Shown: positions 10,403 to 20,845, counted from the stretch's first letter. The stretch is 64,000 nucleotides of DNA from Rhynchopus sp. YZ270_cl-10 (GCA_964035575.1 OZ037898.1:1268399-1332398), one strand, 5' to 3'. Numbers and translations: made by a program. Notes: generated from the letters alone by a model not told the origin.

Positions 10403-10480
10403 CTTGTTTTAGGGTATGCATATTTTTTACACGGCCAACATTTTTTGAAGTGAATGAAGTCAAAGTAGTAGAAAAAGTAT

Positions 10481-10553
10481 TGGTCGTGACAGGGCTCGAA
10501 CCTGGGACCGTTGGCTTATTAGACCAATGCTCTACCGACTGAGCTACACGACC
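10481..10553 (-). tRNA. tRNA-Ile(AAT)
   Basis: Anticodon loop CTAATAA on TTGGT/GCCAA. A34 is presumably deaminated to inosine as in other eukaryotes. Copy at 47118. Confidence 0.95.
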
Positions 10554-10639
10554 GACAATAATGACGAAAGGAATCGCCAAGCTGGGGTACACACTATTTT
10601 TTTCTATTGTGCACAAAACTGTATTTGCATGACCTCATC

Positions 10640-11260
10640 TTACTGATACTCTGCAACAGCAAAGTGGTCAAAAATGCGAAAACATTGGGAAAATGGGTTA
10701 TTTGAGTGCTCCTGAATGCATTATGAGGTTAAACGATGTGATTAGAGCATCAGAAGTATCCTGATCGAGTTGGCGAAAATGACCCAGTAAACTGCCTATT
10801 GTACTGCCATTCCGCAATAGCAAAAATAGTCTAAAATGTGAAAACGTTGGGAAAATGGGTTATTTGGGTGCTCTTGAATCCATTATGAGGTCAGAACCGC
10901 AAATTGGAGCACCAGAAGTGCCCTGATCGAGTTGGCGAAAATGACCCACTAAAATGACTTTTGTGCCACCATTCCACGAATGGCAAAATGTTCAAAAATG
11001 TGAAAATATTGGGAAATCGGGTTATTCGGCTGCTCATGAAGCCATTATGAGGTCAGAATCGCCAATTGGAGCATCAGAAGTGTCCTGATAGAGTTGGTTA
11101 AAATGACCCAGTAAAATGCCTATTGTACCACTATTGCGTAATAGCAAAATGCTCAAAAATGTGAAAACGTTGGGAAAATGGGTCATTTGGATGTTCCTGA
11201 ACGCATTATAAGGTCAGACTCGCCAATTGGACCATCACACACATCCTCATCGCAGGCACT
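10640..11260. repeat. Spacer satellite, ~180-bp units
   Basis: Four diverged monomers with TTGGGAAAATGGGTTATT and ATTATGAGGTC. They are distant relatives of the ~172-bp satellite. No gene seen. Confidence 0.7.
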
Positions 11261-11338
11261 GCACAATGATGTCAGTTCATATTTTTGTGTATTTGACTGG
11301 CCCAACCAAAAAATAATCAACAAAATATGGCAAAAAAA

Positions 11339-11410
11339 TGGACATTGAGGGGTTCGAACCCTCGGCCTCCCGTATGCAGAACGGGCGCTCTACCACTGAG
11401 CTAAACGCCC
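11339..11410 (-). tRNA. tRNA-Ala(TGC)
   Basis: Anticodon loop TCTGCAT on CCCGT/ACGGG. Position 33 is C where T is nearly universal. Acceptor GGGCGTT/AATGTCC pairs with wobbles. Copy at 47999. Confidence 0.93.
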
Positions 11411-11523
11411 CTGATAAATGTCCCTCAAGGAGACGTACTTGGGGCACATTCTGTTCGTCTTTTTGTAAATTTTTTTCAAGAACGCAACAAGCCTTGAAAT
11501 TGACTCTTTCCTTTAAAACGAAT

Positions 11524-11595
11524 GCCCGCCTAGCTCAGCGGTAGAGCGTTGGACTTTTAATCCAATGGTCGTGGGTTCGATCCCCACGGCGGGTG
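11524..11595 (+). tRNA. tRNA-Lys(TTT)
   Basis: Anticodon loop CTTTTAA on TTGGA/TCCAA, acceptor GCCCGCC/GGCGGGT. Confidence 0.95.
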
Positions 11596-11671
11596 CCTAC
11601 TTTTTGGATTGATTGGATTCTCTTTTTTGTGCTCATTTTCAGGATCTGGGGCGTTGTGCTTCCTCAACTAT

Positions 11672-11753
11672 GCTGACGTATCCAAGTGGTTACGGAGGTG
11701 GACTTGAAATCCACTGGGCTCTGCCCGCGCAGGTTCGAACCCTGCCGTCAGCG
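11672..11753 (+). tRNA. tRNA-Ser(TGA)
   Basis: Type II tRNA with long variable arm. Anticodon loop CTTGAAA on GTGGA/TCCAC. Confidence 0.95.
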
Positions 11754-11868
11754 TTCTTTACCTTTTCGTTTGATTTCTGTGATTTATGCTTTTGCCATCA
11801 AATGCAAAGATTGAAGATGTGTGTGACAAAGCTCCAAAAAATGTTGAAAACACTTGGAAAAAGAAAAG

Positions 11869-11940
11869 TTCTCCCACGCGGGTTTGAACCGCGGCTACTG
11901 GATTCAAAGTCCAGGGTGCTAACCACTACACCATAGGAGA
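11869..11940 (-). tRNA. tRNA-Gln(TTG)
   Basis: Anticodon loop CTTTGAA on CTGGA/TCCAG, acceptor TCTCCTA/TGGGAGA. Confidence 0.95.
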
Positions 11941-12042
11941 GATAATCCGGATCCTTTTGTTCACACAACAACGATGGAAAATTTGGTGGTTGCAGGTACA
12001 CACAAGTACCCCACGTTGATTCTTTGATTTAAGTTAATATGA

Positions 12043-12115
12043 GCCTCCCTAGCTCAGTCGGTAGAGCGCAAGGCCCTTAACCTTGTGGTCGCGGGTTCGA
12101 GCCCCGCGGGAGGTG
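12043..12115 (+). tRNA. tRNA-Lys(CTT)
   Basis: Anticodon loop CCCTTAA on CAAGG/CCTTG, with C at position 33. The gene is repeated on the minus strand at 17060 with the same C33. Confidence 0.94.
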
Positions 12116-12332
12116 CTTTTTGTATTGATACCTGAATTTTTCTGAATTTTTTTTATTTGTTGGAAAACATGGTGTGTCGGTCGTTGTGCAATGAGCTCAC
12201 CAGCGTGCGAAATCGTGCCCAAAAAATTTTTTTTGGTGGTCACAATTGCGATGATTTTTCGTGACCACAGTGATCACTAACGTGTCATTAAACAAAGTAC
12301 AAGCTTCGTCCTAAGTACTGACAGGTAATTAA

Positions 12333-12414
12333 GCGGACGTACCCAAGTGGTTACGGGGCTCGCCTGCTAAGCGAGTGTGCTCTGCATGCGCAAGTTCGAA
12401 CCTTGCCGTTCGCG
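12333..12414 (+). tRNA. tRNA-Ser(GCT)
   Basis: Type II tRNA, anticodon loop CTGCTAA on CTCGC/GCGAG. Confidence 0.95.
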
Positions 12415-12668
12415 TTTTTTTATACACTGCATTGATCCCTTTTTTCATTCTTTTCTGAACTTTTTCAAACTCAAAAAAAACCTGACAAAATCTGTTTTAT
12501 CTTCAGGTAACGAATCTCCAAGTTAGGACAGCATTCAAGATGTTTGGTTTTTTTGATGAGACAACCTTGGAAATCCTGAAAAATAGTTTCAACATCAAGA
12601 TGACACACAACGTTGATTTTTAGCTCAAAATTAAAAAATAGAGTCAAAAACTCAAAAAAATGAAAAAT

Positions 12669-12741
12669 CTCCTCCTGTTGGGTTCGAACCAACGACCTGC
12701 AGGTTAACAGCCTGACGCGCTACCGACTGCGCCAAGGAGGA
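12669..12741 (-). tRNA. tRNA-Asn(GTT)
   Basis: Anticodon loop CTGTTAA, T-loop TTCGAAC, acceptor TCCTCCT/AGGAGGA. A second Asn gene of the same sequence lies at 20346. Confidence 0.95.
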
Positions 12742-12855
12742 TCTGATTGTTAGCGAAGACAGCATTTACATGGGGACCTTATTCAAAACGAAAACACACA
12801 CAAGGAATGATGGAAACTTATGGCCGCGTTACGAAGAGAATGCGAGAGAATTCGT

Positions 12856-12927
12856 GGCTCGGTGGTCTAGTGGCATGATTCTCGCTTAGGGTGCGAGAGG
12901 TCCGGGGTTCAATTCCCCGCCGAGCCC
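12856..12927 (+). tRNA. tRNA-Pro(AGG), intact copy
   Basis: Anticodon loop TTAGGGT on CTCGC/GCGAG, acceptor GGCTCGG/CCGAGCC. The matching gene in the second cluster is split by a 2-kb insertion at 49551. Confidence 0.95.
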
Positions 12928-13028
12928 TTGTCTTTTTGGATTTTCATTTTTCATTTTTTTTTTTTTCGTTTGAAACTCCGTGTAGCTTGCACAAAAGTAC
13001 CCTTTTTGGATTGTGCCTAAGTATCACC

Positions 13029-13100
13029 TCCCCTTTAGTACAGTGGTTAGTATACCTGGCTTTCACCCAGGCGACCCGGGTTCAAACCCCGGAGGGGGAA
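13029..13100 (+). tRNA. tRNA-Glu(TTC)
   Basis: Anticodon loop CTTTCAC on CCTGG/CCAGG. Confidence 0.95.
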
Positions 13101-13237
13101 TCCTTTTTGATTGCTTTCAAATTTCGGAGCTGTTTTTTGATATTTTCATATTTCTGAATTTTCAATTTGGCAAAGTTTTGTGACAAGAAATCTCTGAGAA
13201 GGAGGAAATCTAAAAATATTTTGGAATGAACAAAAAG

Positions 13238-13309
13238 TACTCGCGGCGGGGATCGAACCCGCAACCTCCGGCGTCGGGAACCGACGCGCTTCCATTGCGC
13301 CACGCGAGC
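13238..13309 (-). tRNA. tRNA-Arg(CCG)
   Basis: Anticodon loop TCCCGAC on TCGGT/GCCGG, with C33. D-loop AATGGAA is typical of Arg tRNAs. A competing GTCGG-TTC-CCGAC fold exists, so the assignment is slightly less certain. Confidence 0.85.
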
Positions 13310-14336
13310 TTATCTTGTTTCCCAAGATCTCAGATTATGGAGAAGGTTTGGCAATGTCTAAAAAAAAGTTCAAAAATTGATAAAACAGCCAGTGTCCCTT
13401 GGTGCATGACTGGTTGTACTGTGGTGGACCCGTGCACTTTCCATACAGTCCTATGCCAGAAAACCCACACACAATGGGTTTGTGGGTTTTCTACATCCAC
13501 TGTACCTGTGCATAAGATAACCCATCGTGAAACTCCCTTGTGCACCCGACATACCACCCCTGGCCATATTGGTCAGGCATATTAGTAAGGGTACCTGGTC
13601 AGATCTGACCAGGCACCTGGTCACAGTGACTGGGCACAGTAGGAACCACAGCTGAAATGGGTGGGGGCTTAAAGCCGTGTTCCAGCATGTGGTTCCTCTT
13701 TAGGTCCCAGCATGTAGTACACCCGACATACCACACAGCCCAGGCCATATTGGTAAGGCATATTAGTAGGGGCACCTGGTCACAGTGACTAGGTAGGTGC
13801 ACAGAGTGGTTCCTAATCGGGCGCACAGGGGGATATTCCTAATCGGGCGCACAGGGGGGTAAAGCTAACCGGGCGCACAGGGGGGTCCCTAATCGGGCGC
13901 ACAGGGGGGTAAGCTAATCGGGCGCACAGGGGGATATTCCTAATCGGGCGCACAGGGGGGTTCCTAATCGGGCGCACAGAGGGGTTGGCCCGCAAACGTG
14001 ATGTCTCTGACCAGCGCACCGGCCATACTGATGTGCATGTTTATTTACTGGGAATTTTGTGAAGAAATAAACATGTAAGTCAGGTTGGGTTTATGAACAT
14101 GTTGTAGTCCCAATTTTTTTTGCAATTGTGATGGAAGTTGTGACCGAACTGACTTACTCGCAAACTATGTCGAGCAAAAACCCGTATCATCAGACAAGAA
14201 ATTTTTTTCTCTACTAATAATCCTTACGCAAGAAAGAGTACATATCATTTCCACTTTTTCGTTTTGAACGAGTTTGTGACCGACCTGAAACTGTCCGAAA
14301 CATATTGTTTTGCTTTTGCCAAACGCAAAAAGAGAG
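13310..14336. repeat. Gene-free spacer with GTGCGCCC minisatellite
   Basis: 13330-13545 shows nothing recognisable beyond short inverted repeats. 13546-13800 holds paired segments with GGCCATATTGGT and CACCTGGTCACAGTGACT. 13810-13985 is a tandem array of ~21-28-bp units of the form CCTAATCGGGCGCACAGGGG. Unit order and number differ from the copy at 52490-52715. Confidence 0.8.
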
Positions 14337-14407
14337 TGCGTAATCCGGGAATCGAACCCGGGCCGACCCCGTGGCGGGGGGCCATTCTACCACTAGACCA
14401 ATTACGC
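14337..14407 (-). tRNA. tRNA-Gly(GCC)
   Basis: Anticodon loop CCGCCAC on GCCCC/GGGGT, with C33. Acceptor GCGTAAT/ATTACGC. Confidence 0.93.
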
Positions 14408-14523
14408 TACGATATTAGTCGAAATTGTGCTCGAGTTGCCGCTCGTTGCATGTTTGAAAAATATTTCACAATATCCCAGGAAATAAAACCCTTTCTGAGA
14501 TCCCAATAAGTGGGAATATTCAA

Positions 14524-14595
14524 GCGGTTATGGTTTAGTGGTTAGAACACCCGTTTGTGGCACGGGAGACCCGAGTTCAATTCTCGGTAACCGCT
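14524..14595 (+). tRNA. tRNA-His(GTG)
   Basis: Anticodon loop TTGTGGC on CCCGT/ACGGG. G-1 is not encoded at an obvious position and is presumably added after transcription. Confidence 0.95.
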
Positions 14596-14682
14596 TTTTT
14601 AGCTGTGCAATCAACCATTTTCATTTTTTCCAACTCCAAAAATATGCAGGCCACATAAAAAATACTATTGCCTAAAGACATG

Positions 14683-14754
14683 GACCGTGTGGCTCAATGG
14701 AAGAGCGCCTGACCACGGATCAGGCGGTTGCAGGTTCGAGTCCTGCCACGGTTG
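14683..14754 (+). tRNA. tRNA-Arg(ACG)
   Basis: Anticodon loop CCACGGA on CCTGA/TCAGG, with C33. Confidence 0.94.
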
Positions 14755-14843
14755 CTTCTTTTTTTGGGCAATTTGAACAATTTCAAATTTTTTTTATTTT
14801 GAAATTGCCCCCCACAAAGAAAACACTTTGCATGAAAGTAACA

Positions 14844-14915
14844 GCACTTATGGTATAACGGTTAGTATTCTCGCCTTCCAAGCGAGCGGCCCGGGTTCGA
14901 CTCCCGGTAAGTGCA
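14844..14915 (+). tRNA. tRNA-Gly(TCC)
   Basis: Anticodon loop CTTCCAA on CTCGC/GCGAG. Confidence 0.95.
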
Positions 14916-15185
14916 GTTCTTTTTTTTAGGAGGAAGTAAAATTTTCATGTTCAGAAAAAAATTCTGAAATGTCAGCTTTTCAAAGAATTTCCAGTTTTCA
15001 AGTTTTTCCCAAGATTTTTTAAGGTTCTTCTGGATGGGTTGACTGCCAAAAAATCCAAAATTCCTGGGAGACCCCTTCCCACTGGACCCAAATTTGTATC
15101 TGTTGTTCCACTGTGATTTCACTTGACACCAACCTCACTTTTTTGTGTTTTCAAAAAAGTTCAAAAAAACAATGTTCAAAAAGTT

Positions 15186-15258
15186 AACCCCGTGCGGGAC
15201 TCGAACCCGCAACCTTTGGATTCGAAGTCCAACGCGCTATCCATTGCGCCAACGGGGC
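15186..15258 (-). tRNA. tRNA-Arg(TCG)
   Basis: Anticodon loop CTTCGAA on TTGGA/TCCAA. Confidence 0.95.
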
Positions 15259-15320
15259 CTGATTTGATTTTCATCAGAAAAGAAACGAAACAATGAATGT
15301 AAGCCCTGTACAAAAAAGAA

Positions 15321-15392
15321 TTCCCCGGCCGGGAATTGAACCCGGGTCTTCCGCGTGACAGGCGGAAATACTGACCTCTATACTACCGAGGA
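15321..15392 (-). tRNA. tRNA-Asp(GTC)
   Basis: Anticodon loop CTGTCAC on TCCGC/GCGGA. Another Asp gene lies at 45705. Confidence 0.95.
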
Positions 15393-15490
15393 TACAATCT
15401 TCACTCTGATTTAATTTCGCGCATCAAAATGGTCTAAAATGAGCACAGAAACGACGAAAATGCACGAAAATTCGTGAACAAAAAATGAAT

Positions 15491-15572
15491 CGCAGTCGGC
15501 AGGACTTGAACCTGCGCGGGCAGAGCCCAATGGATTTCTAGTCCACCTCCGTAACCACTTGGATACGACTGC
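15491..15572 (-). tRNA. tRNA-Ser(AGA)
   Basis: Type II tRNA, anticodon loop CTAGAAA. Confidence 0.95.
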
Positions 15573-15650
15573 TGTAATTCTCACCGTTCTTTGTTTTTAG
15601 GCAGTCATCTGTTTGCAGAAAATAATCTGGAACACGAAAACGAAAAAAAA

Positions 15651-15734
15651 TCCTCTCGGCCGGAATCGAACCAGCGACCGCTCGATAACCGAGTATTCTA
15701 CAGTCGAGCGCTCTACCAATTGAGCTACGAGAGG
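15651..15734 (-). tRNA. tRNA-Tyr(GTA) with 11-nt intron
   Basis: Anticodon stem CTCGA/TCGAG with GTA, interrupted after position 37 by an 11-nt intron, AATACTCGGTT. An 11-nt intron in tRNA-Tyr is known from trypanosomatids. It is the only intron-bearing tRNA I see here. Confidence 0.95.
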
Positions 15735-15858
15735 TTCTACAACTGTCATTGTTTCCACAGAAGCCCATAAAATTTTTTGACTCAAAAATTTTTTTTTGCC
15801 ACGCAAACCTGTAGAAATTTGCACCCCATGTATTTCTTAATGATACGATAATATCAAG

Positions 15859-15931
15859 GCGAGGTTGGCGCAGTCGGGAGCGCGTAGGTCCCATAATCCT
15901 AAGGTCGTCAGTTCGATCCTGGCACCTCGCA
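15859..15931 (+). tRNA. Elongator tRNA-Met(CAT)
   Basis: Anticodon loop CCCATAA on TAGGT/TCCTA (T31-T39 mismatch), with C33. T-loop TTCGATC marks it as elongator; the initiator is at 45205 and has T33. Confidence 0.92.
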
Positions 15932-16016
15932 CTTTTTTGTGTGTCTTTTTCCTTTGTGTGGGATTTTCAGCAAAATTTCCACCTTCATGCTAAACGCATT
16001 GAAGCCCTAAATCATG

Positions 16017-16087
16017 GGCCCTATGGTGTAGCGGTAGCACTATGGATTCCAAATCCATCAACGGCGGTTCGATTCCGTCTAGGGTCA
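16017..16087 (+). tRNA. tRNA-Trp(CCA)
   Basis: Anticodon loop TTCCAAA on ATGGA/TCCAT. Confidence 0.94.
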
Positions 16088-16169
16088 TTTCTTTTTTGTC
16101 ACACTTTCCTTTCTGTGTTGTCTTGAAAAACTTCTTCGCAGGAGAAACAGCAAAAGCATCTTAATCAGC

Positions 16170-16241
16170 GGCGATTTAGCTCAGTGGCAGAGCATTGGTC
16201 TTGTAAACCAAGGGTCGGGGGTTCGATCCCCCCAGTTGCCT
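16170..16241 (+). tRNA. tRNA-Thr(TGT)
   Basis: Anticodon loop CTTGTAA on TTGGT/ACCAA. Confidence 0.95.
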
Positions 16242-16334
16242 TTCTATTTTTTGGTGATGTGATGTGATGCGGTTGTGCTGAAGAAGCAGCAACTGAGCAC
16301 TGGATGTGACAGGCAGGAACGCAGAAGGGAGATG

Positions 16335-16773
16335 GCCTGGCCGCTATACTCCAGTACAGGCCCGAGCGAGTGCTCACAGAATGGGCTCCAAAAACCAGCA
16401 CAGAATGGAATGGCTGGAGACTTATAGGCTTACTGTAAGGATTTGTTAGGAGTGGAAAAAAAAACTCCTGACCCGGGTATTGAATTTTCAGATCATTTTC
16501 TCAGTCACAATGCAAGCACAGAATGGAAACGAAAAACCAGCACAGAATGGAATGGCTGGAGTCTTATAGCCGTGTTCCATTCTGTGCTTGGTTTTGGTTT
16601 CCATTCTGTGCTTGCATTGTGACTGAGAAAATGATCCGAAAATTCAATAGCCGGGTCAGGAGTTTTTCCATCTGAATTATGGATTGCTAAGGATTTCCCA
16701 GCCATTCCATTCTGTGCTGGATTCCACCACTCTGTACTGGTGAGTCGCCAAGAAGCGGCAGCTGAGCACACTG
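16335..16773. mobile_element. Old foldback-type element, non-autonomous
   Basis: Starts near CGCTATACTCCAGTACAG and ends near GTACTGGTGAGTCGCC, imperfect inverted ends. The interior alternates CACAGAATGGAA and its complement. It shares the CTTATAGCCGTGTTCCA and CCGGGTCAG segments with the larger element at 49551. Flanked by imperfect ~45-bp direct repeats containing CTGAGCAC. Present in both superunits, so it predates their duplication. No coding capacity. Exact ends uncertain; 16774-17059 shows nothing recognisable. Confidence 0.5.
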
Positions 16774-17059
16774 GACATGCCCAGAAAGGAGATAAGTTGT
16801 GGGGCTGAAACGTGCTATCCCCAGCAAAAGGGTCTGGCACTTTTCGCGAGTGGAAGCAGTTCACACCTGGTTGAACGCAAAACCTACACCGGTCGGTGGG
16901 AGTCCTGTGTTGGTTCGGAAAACACATATTTTCACCCAAATTCCACTCTCAACTTGCCAACGAAACAGAACTGAGATCAAGTGGAGGAAATATTTTTTGG
17001 TTTTCATTTGCCTCAAAATCTCAGAAACCTGCAAAATCGTGAACATTCAAAAAGAAAAG

Positions 17060-17132
17060 CACCTCCCGCGGGGCTCGAACCCGCGACCACAAGGTTAAGG
17101 GCCTTGCGCTCTACCGACTGAGCTAGGGAGGC
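17060..17132 (-). tRNA. tRNA-Lys(CTT), second gene
   Basis: Mature sequence identical to the gene at 12043, including C33, but on the opposite strand. Confidence 0.94.
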
Positions 17133-17240
17133 TCACATTCATTTAAACCAAAGAATCATTGTGGGGGGTGGTCATGCAGAAAAGTCTCTTGTCCTAAATT
17201 TGACCACCCCAGAGAAAAGGAAAGAAGGTAAAACTATTAG

Positions 17241-17313
17241 GCCCGTGTAGCCCAATGGATAAGGCGTTCGCTTCCTAAGCGAAAGATTGTGGGTTCGATC
17301 CCCACCATGGGTA
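17241..17313 (+). tRNA. tRNA-Arg(CCT)
   Basis: Anticodon loop TTCCTAA on TTCGC/GCGAA. Confidence 0.95.
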
Positions 17314-17345
17314 TTCTCTTTTTCACTGGGAAGTGAAAATATGGA

Positions 17346-19548
17346 GGGGAATAGTCAGTTATACCCTACCCTTTTTTTGAAATGGTCAGAGATACCCGAA
17401 AATAAGTTCAGATATACCCGAAAACCAGAAATAGGGCATAACTGACTATATCTGAACTTATTTTCGGGTATATCTGAACTTTTTTCGGGTATCTCTGAAC
17501 TTATTTGGGGTACCCACTTATTTGGGGGTACCCCCTTTGATTTTTTGCCCAGTGGGTGAGTGACCCACCATGAGGGAATGCGACAGCAGAGACAGTATTG
17601 AAGCAGCATGGTATGATTTTCACCCCTCTACCCCACACACAGCCACTTTTAGTGGGGGTAAATACCCGCAAACCCGCAAACCCTTATACATGGTCCCTCG
17701 CTTCGCTTGGGAACCATTAGTGCAGCAGGAAACTCTCTGTAGCGTGAAAAAAGGCTACCTTATTTCGCGGAAATACATAGTTATTACCACTTTTTTCATT
17801 AACCTCACCCTTCCCGACTACTGCGTTTGTATACCATAACTTAATCACACCCCACATTTACACTCATCACAGGATCGTGAAATCTGAACTGCATCCGTGA
17901 TTGCGATGAGCGCCGCTCTCCGACATTCAACAACTCAAAATCCAAGGCTTCACCCAAATCAATCTATTCTAGATTTGTTTGTGGACGAAGACCTGGGGGT
18001 GGGAACACTTTGTCAGTCACTGCTATAGCCATTAACCCAGGGAGCATAGCTAGTGCAAGAAATTCGACTTTGGAAACCTTCCGGAAAGTCTGTCCTCTGC
18101 TTACGGAGGACGAGGCACAAGAAAATATTGCGTTCCCCCAGAAAACCAGTGCACATTTCACACTCCTTGTGGGTGGTCTTGTTGCCTTTTTTGTCACAGT
18201 AATTTTGGCCCAGGCATGCTCTTGAAGCATGACAATTTAGTGTGTATGGGGCAGGGTGTTGTTTTGTTCTGAATTCTCTTTGTTATAACATCTAAGTCAA
18301 TCGCGGGTGGTGGTTTGTGTAGCGTGAGGCACTCTTTTTAGCAAACTTCCTGCGGCTGCTAAGTGTTATTTCTTCGGATTTAACAACGTACAGCGTAACA
18401 TAGTGGTTTAGCCTGGTCGACACAACCTTTGATAGATATGGGATAACCAACCCCCTTCGACCCCTCGTGGGTTCACTGAACAAGCCCTCGTGGTAGTTAA
18501 ACGCGATTGACATTTACATTTCTTAGAGATGAAAGAACAAGATAACACTTCTGTACCCGCGCATCAAAATTGTGGAAAACTTTGCACCCCAAACACCCTC
18601 AACAACGCCCGCCAAAAGGCGCCCCTTGTTGCTGGGAGTTGGTTCTCATGATACCTGCACAGCGGGCATTCCTCTGAGTCCAACGCATGTTTGGCCTGTC
18701 TGCGGCGTTGTACTTCAGGTGCACGAAGACAGGGTCTGGTGGTAAATTTTGCGTAGTACTGCGACGTAGTGCTGCGTGGGTCTGGAAACCTGGGTACCTG
18801 GGTACAGGAAATTTGTTGTGGAAGACATCAACCACCATGCATTGAGGAGGGTAAGACAGTGTTCGCAGTTTCTACCTGATAGCATTACAACATTTAACTT
18901 CTCCACGGGGGTCTTGGGCCGTTCACTCGGTTCTACCTTGACTACCGGAAGATATTCTTGAGGCCTTTTTGGTCTCTAGAATATCCGGTCTTCCCGAACG
19001 GAGGCACACTTTGTGTGTTACTACGACCTGGCAATTTCCAGCAGTAGGTTAAGTAATCTTTCTTGTAAATTGTTGGATCATTATCTCCTCAGTGCATGAA
19101 TGCCCCACGTGACTGGACACTTTTGTGTTTGTCATGTGGAGCTGTGGTTGCTCTTTCACGACTTTTTTCCTGTTCCTGGGTACCTGGACCTGGACCTGGT
19201 ATCTGGGTATCTGGGTATCTGGGTATCTGGGTATCTGGGTATCTGGGTATCTGGGTATCTGGGTATCTGGGTATCTGGGTATCTGGGTATCTGGGTATCT
19301 GGGTATCTGGGTATACCCGAAAACCAACTTTTTTGGGGTACCCGAAAAAAGTTGGCGATATGGTCAGACATGCCCGAAAATAAGTTGAGAAATAGTCAGA
19401 GATACCCGAAATACCCGAAAATAAGTTCAGATATTGGTCAGTTATGCCCTATTTTTGAAAATGGGGCATCTCTGACCAATATCTGAACTTATTTTCGGGT
19501 ATCTCTGACCATTTCAAAAAAAGGGTAGGGCATAACTGACTATTCCCC
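17346..19548. mobile_element. Complete DNA transposon insertion (2.2 kb, non-autonomous)
   Basis: Ends are inverted repeats of ~70 bp starting GGGGAATAGTCAGTTAT, flanked by a 9-bp target duplication AAATATGGA (17337-17345 and 19549-19557). The second superunit has the empty site with one AAATATGGA at ~56050. Subterminal GGGTATCTCTGAAC-type motifs recur in both orientations, and 19198-19315 is an 8-bp GGGTATCT tandem array probably derived from them. The ~1.4-kb interior (17570-19000) has only short unrelated frames and no transposase I recognise. A 9-bp duplication suits Mutator-like or Merlin elements; the family is not proven. Confidence 0.88.
19198..19315. repeat. 8-bp GGGTATCT tandem array
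   Basis: About 14-15 perfect units inside the transposon. The same octamer occurs in its inverted termini. Confidence 0.95.
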
Positions 19549-19739
19549 AAATATGGAAAATGATTTTTCAAGATTCTCTCACTATCTTGGGATTTTGGTG
19601 ACAACAAAGATATGGCAAAATACTTTCACAAAAATGCACTTTTCCAAACTTCCTCATCTTGGGATTTTGGTGGTCGAAAAGATGTGGAAATAATTTTTCT
19701 AAACAATTCCCAAGCAAGAAACTACCTAAATAAAAAGAG

Positions 19740-19811
19740 GGGCTCAGCAGGGAATCGAACCCTGGACCTCTCGCACCCGAAGCGAGAATCATGCCACTAG
19801 ACCACTAAGCC
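19740..19811 (-). tRNA. tRNA-Pro(CGG)
   Basis: Anticodon loop TTCGGGT on CTCGC/GCGAG. Confidence 0.95.
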
Positions 19812-19905
19812 ACTGATTATTTTCTTCATCCAGATTTACATGATGGCGTTAATATTCAAAAGTCAGAAATTCTTCTCTCCAAAACTTGGTCTAAAAAAAA
19901 GTATT

Positions 19906-19977
19906 TTCCGCTGCGGGGAATTGAACCCCGGTCTGCCGGGTGAGAGCCGGCTGTTCTAACCACTATACTACAGCGGA
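19906..19977 (-). tRNA. tRNA-Glu(CTC)
   Basis: Anticodon loop CTCTCAC on GCCGG/CCGGC. Confidence 0.95.
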
Positions 19978-20067
19978 TCTGATAGTAGGCAAAACTATTA
20001 TCTGCATGGGGACATCTTTTCGATCGTTGCATTGAACGAAAATGTGAAGGAAAGTTCAAAAAGAAAT

Positions 20068-20140
20068 TACAGCTAGTCGGGATTGAACCGACGATCTCTC
20101 GCGTGTGAGGCGAGCGTCCTAACCACTAGACGATAGCTGC
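20068..20140 (-). tRNA. tRNA-Val(CAC)
   Basis: Anticodon loop CTCACAC on CTCGC/GCGAG. Confidence 0.95.
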
Positions 20141-20204
20141 TACAATAATGACCGGAACTGTTTTCCACAAGAGGTGGGTTTTCTGCGGAAAAATGGTAAT
20201 AACG

Positions 20205-20286
20205 TGACGAGAGTGGGGTTTGAACCCACGCCTCCGAAGAGACCAGGGCCTAAACCTGGCGCCTTAGACCGCTCGGCCATCTCGCC
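20205..20286 (-). tRNA. tRNA-Leu(TAG)
   Basis: Type II tRNA, anticodon loop TTTAGGC on CCAGG/CCTGG. Confidence 0.95.
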
Positions 20287-20345
20287 TTCCCAGTTTTTTA
20301 TGACTTTTGCAAAGAACAGAAAATGGTTTGAGAAGGGAAAAAAGT

Positions 20346-20418
20346 CTCCTCCTGTTGGGTTCGAACCAACGACCTGCAGGTTAACAGCCTGACGCGCTAC
20401 CGACTGCGCCAAGGAGGA
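20346..20418 (-). tRNA. tRNA-Asn(GTT), second gene
   Basis: Same mature sequence as 12669. Confidence 0.95.
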
Positions 20419-20507
20419 CCTGACAAGTGTGCTTTTTGTGTTTTGCACAATCTTGAAAACAAAACAAAAGGGATAGATTGAAAATGAAAATGAAAAAGAA
20501 TAACAAG

Positions 20508-20589
20508 TGACGAGAGTGGGGTTTGAACCCACGCCCCCGAAGGGACCAGGGCCTTAACCTGGCGCCTTAGACCACTCGGCCATCTCGCC
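20508..20589 (-). tRNA. tRNA-Leu(AAG)
   Basis: Type II tRNA, anticodon loop TTAAGGC; otherwise close to Leu(TAG) at 20205. Confidence 0.95.
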
Positions 20590-20682
20590 TTCAATAAAAG
20601 CCAACAAGAATATGGAAGTGGGAATGCGTTTCAACCAGTCACAGAGGAGAATAACAAGGGACGAAACGGAGAAAAAGGAAAG

Positions 20683-20754
20683 TTCTCCTACGCGGATTCG
20701 AACCGCGGTCGCGAGATTCAGAGTCTCGAGTGCTAACCACTACACCATAGGAGA
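20683..20754 (-). tRNA. tRNA-Gln(CTG)
   Basis: Anticodon loop CTCTGAA on CGAGA/TCTCG. Confidence 0.95.
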
Positions 20755-20845
20755 TACAATTCTGTCGCTTCCTTCTTTTTCTTTGGTACCAAAAAGAATT
20801 GAGATCTGGAAATATCACAACAGTGTTTCCAAGCCAAAAAATGTT

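Noticed and set aside
19049-19486. Long frames rich in YPDTQIPR or GYLGIWVS
   Set aside because: All are readings of the 8-bp GGGTATCT tandem array.
20140-20594. Protein-like frames such as MAERSKAPGLGPG and VGFEPTPPKRPGPK
   Set aside because: These are translations across tRNA-Leu and tRNA-Asn genes, a well-known source of spurious proteins.
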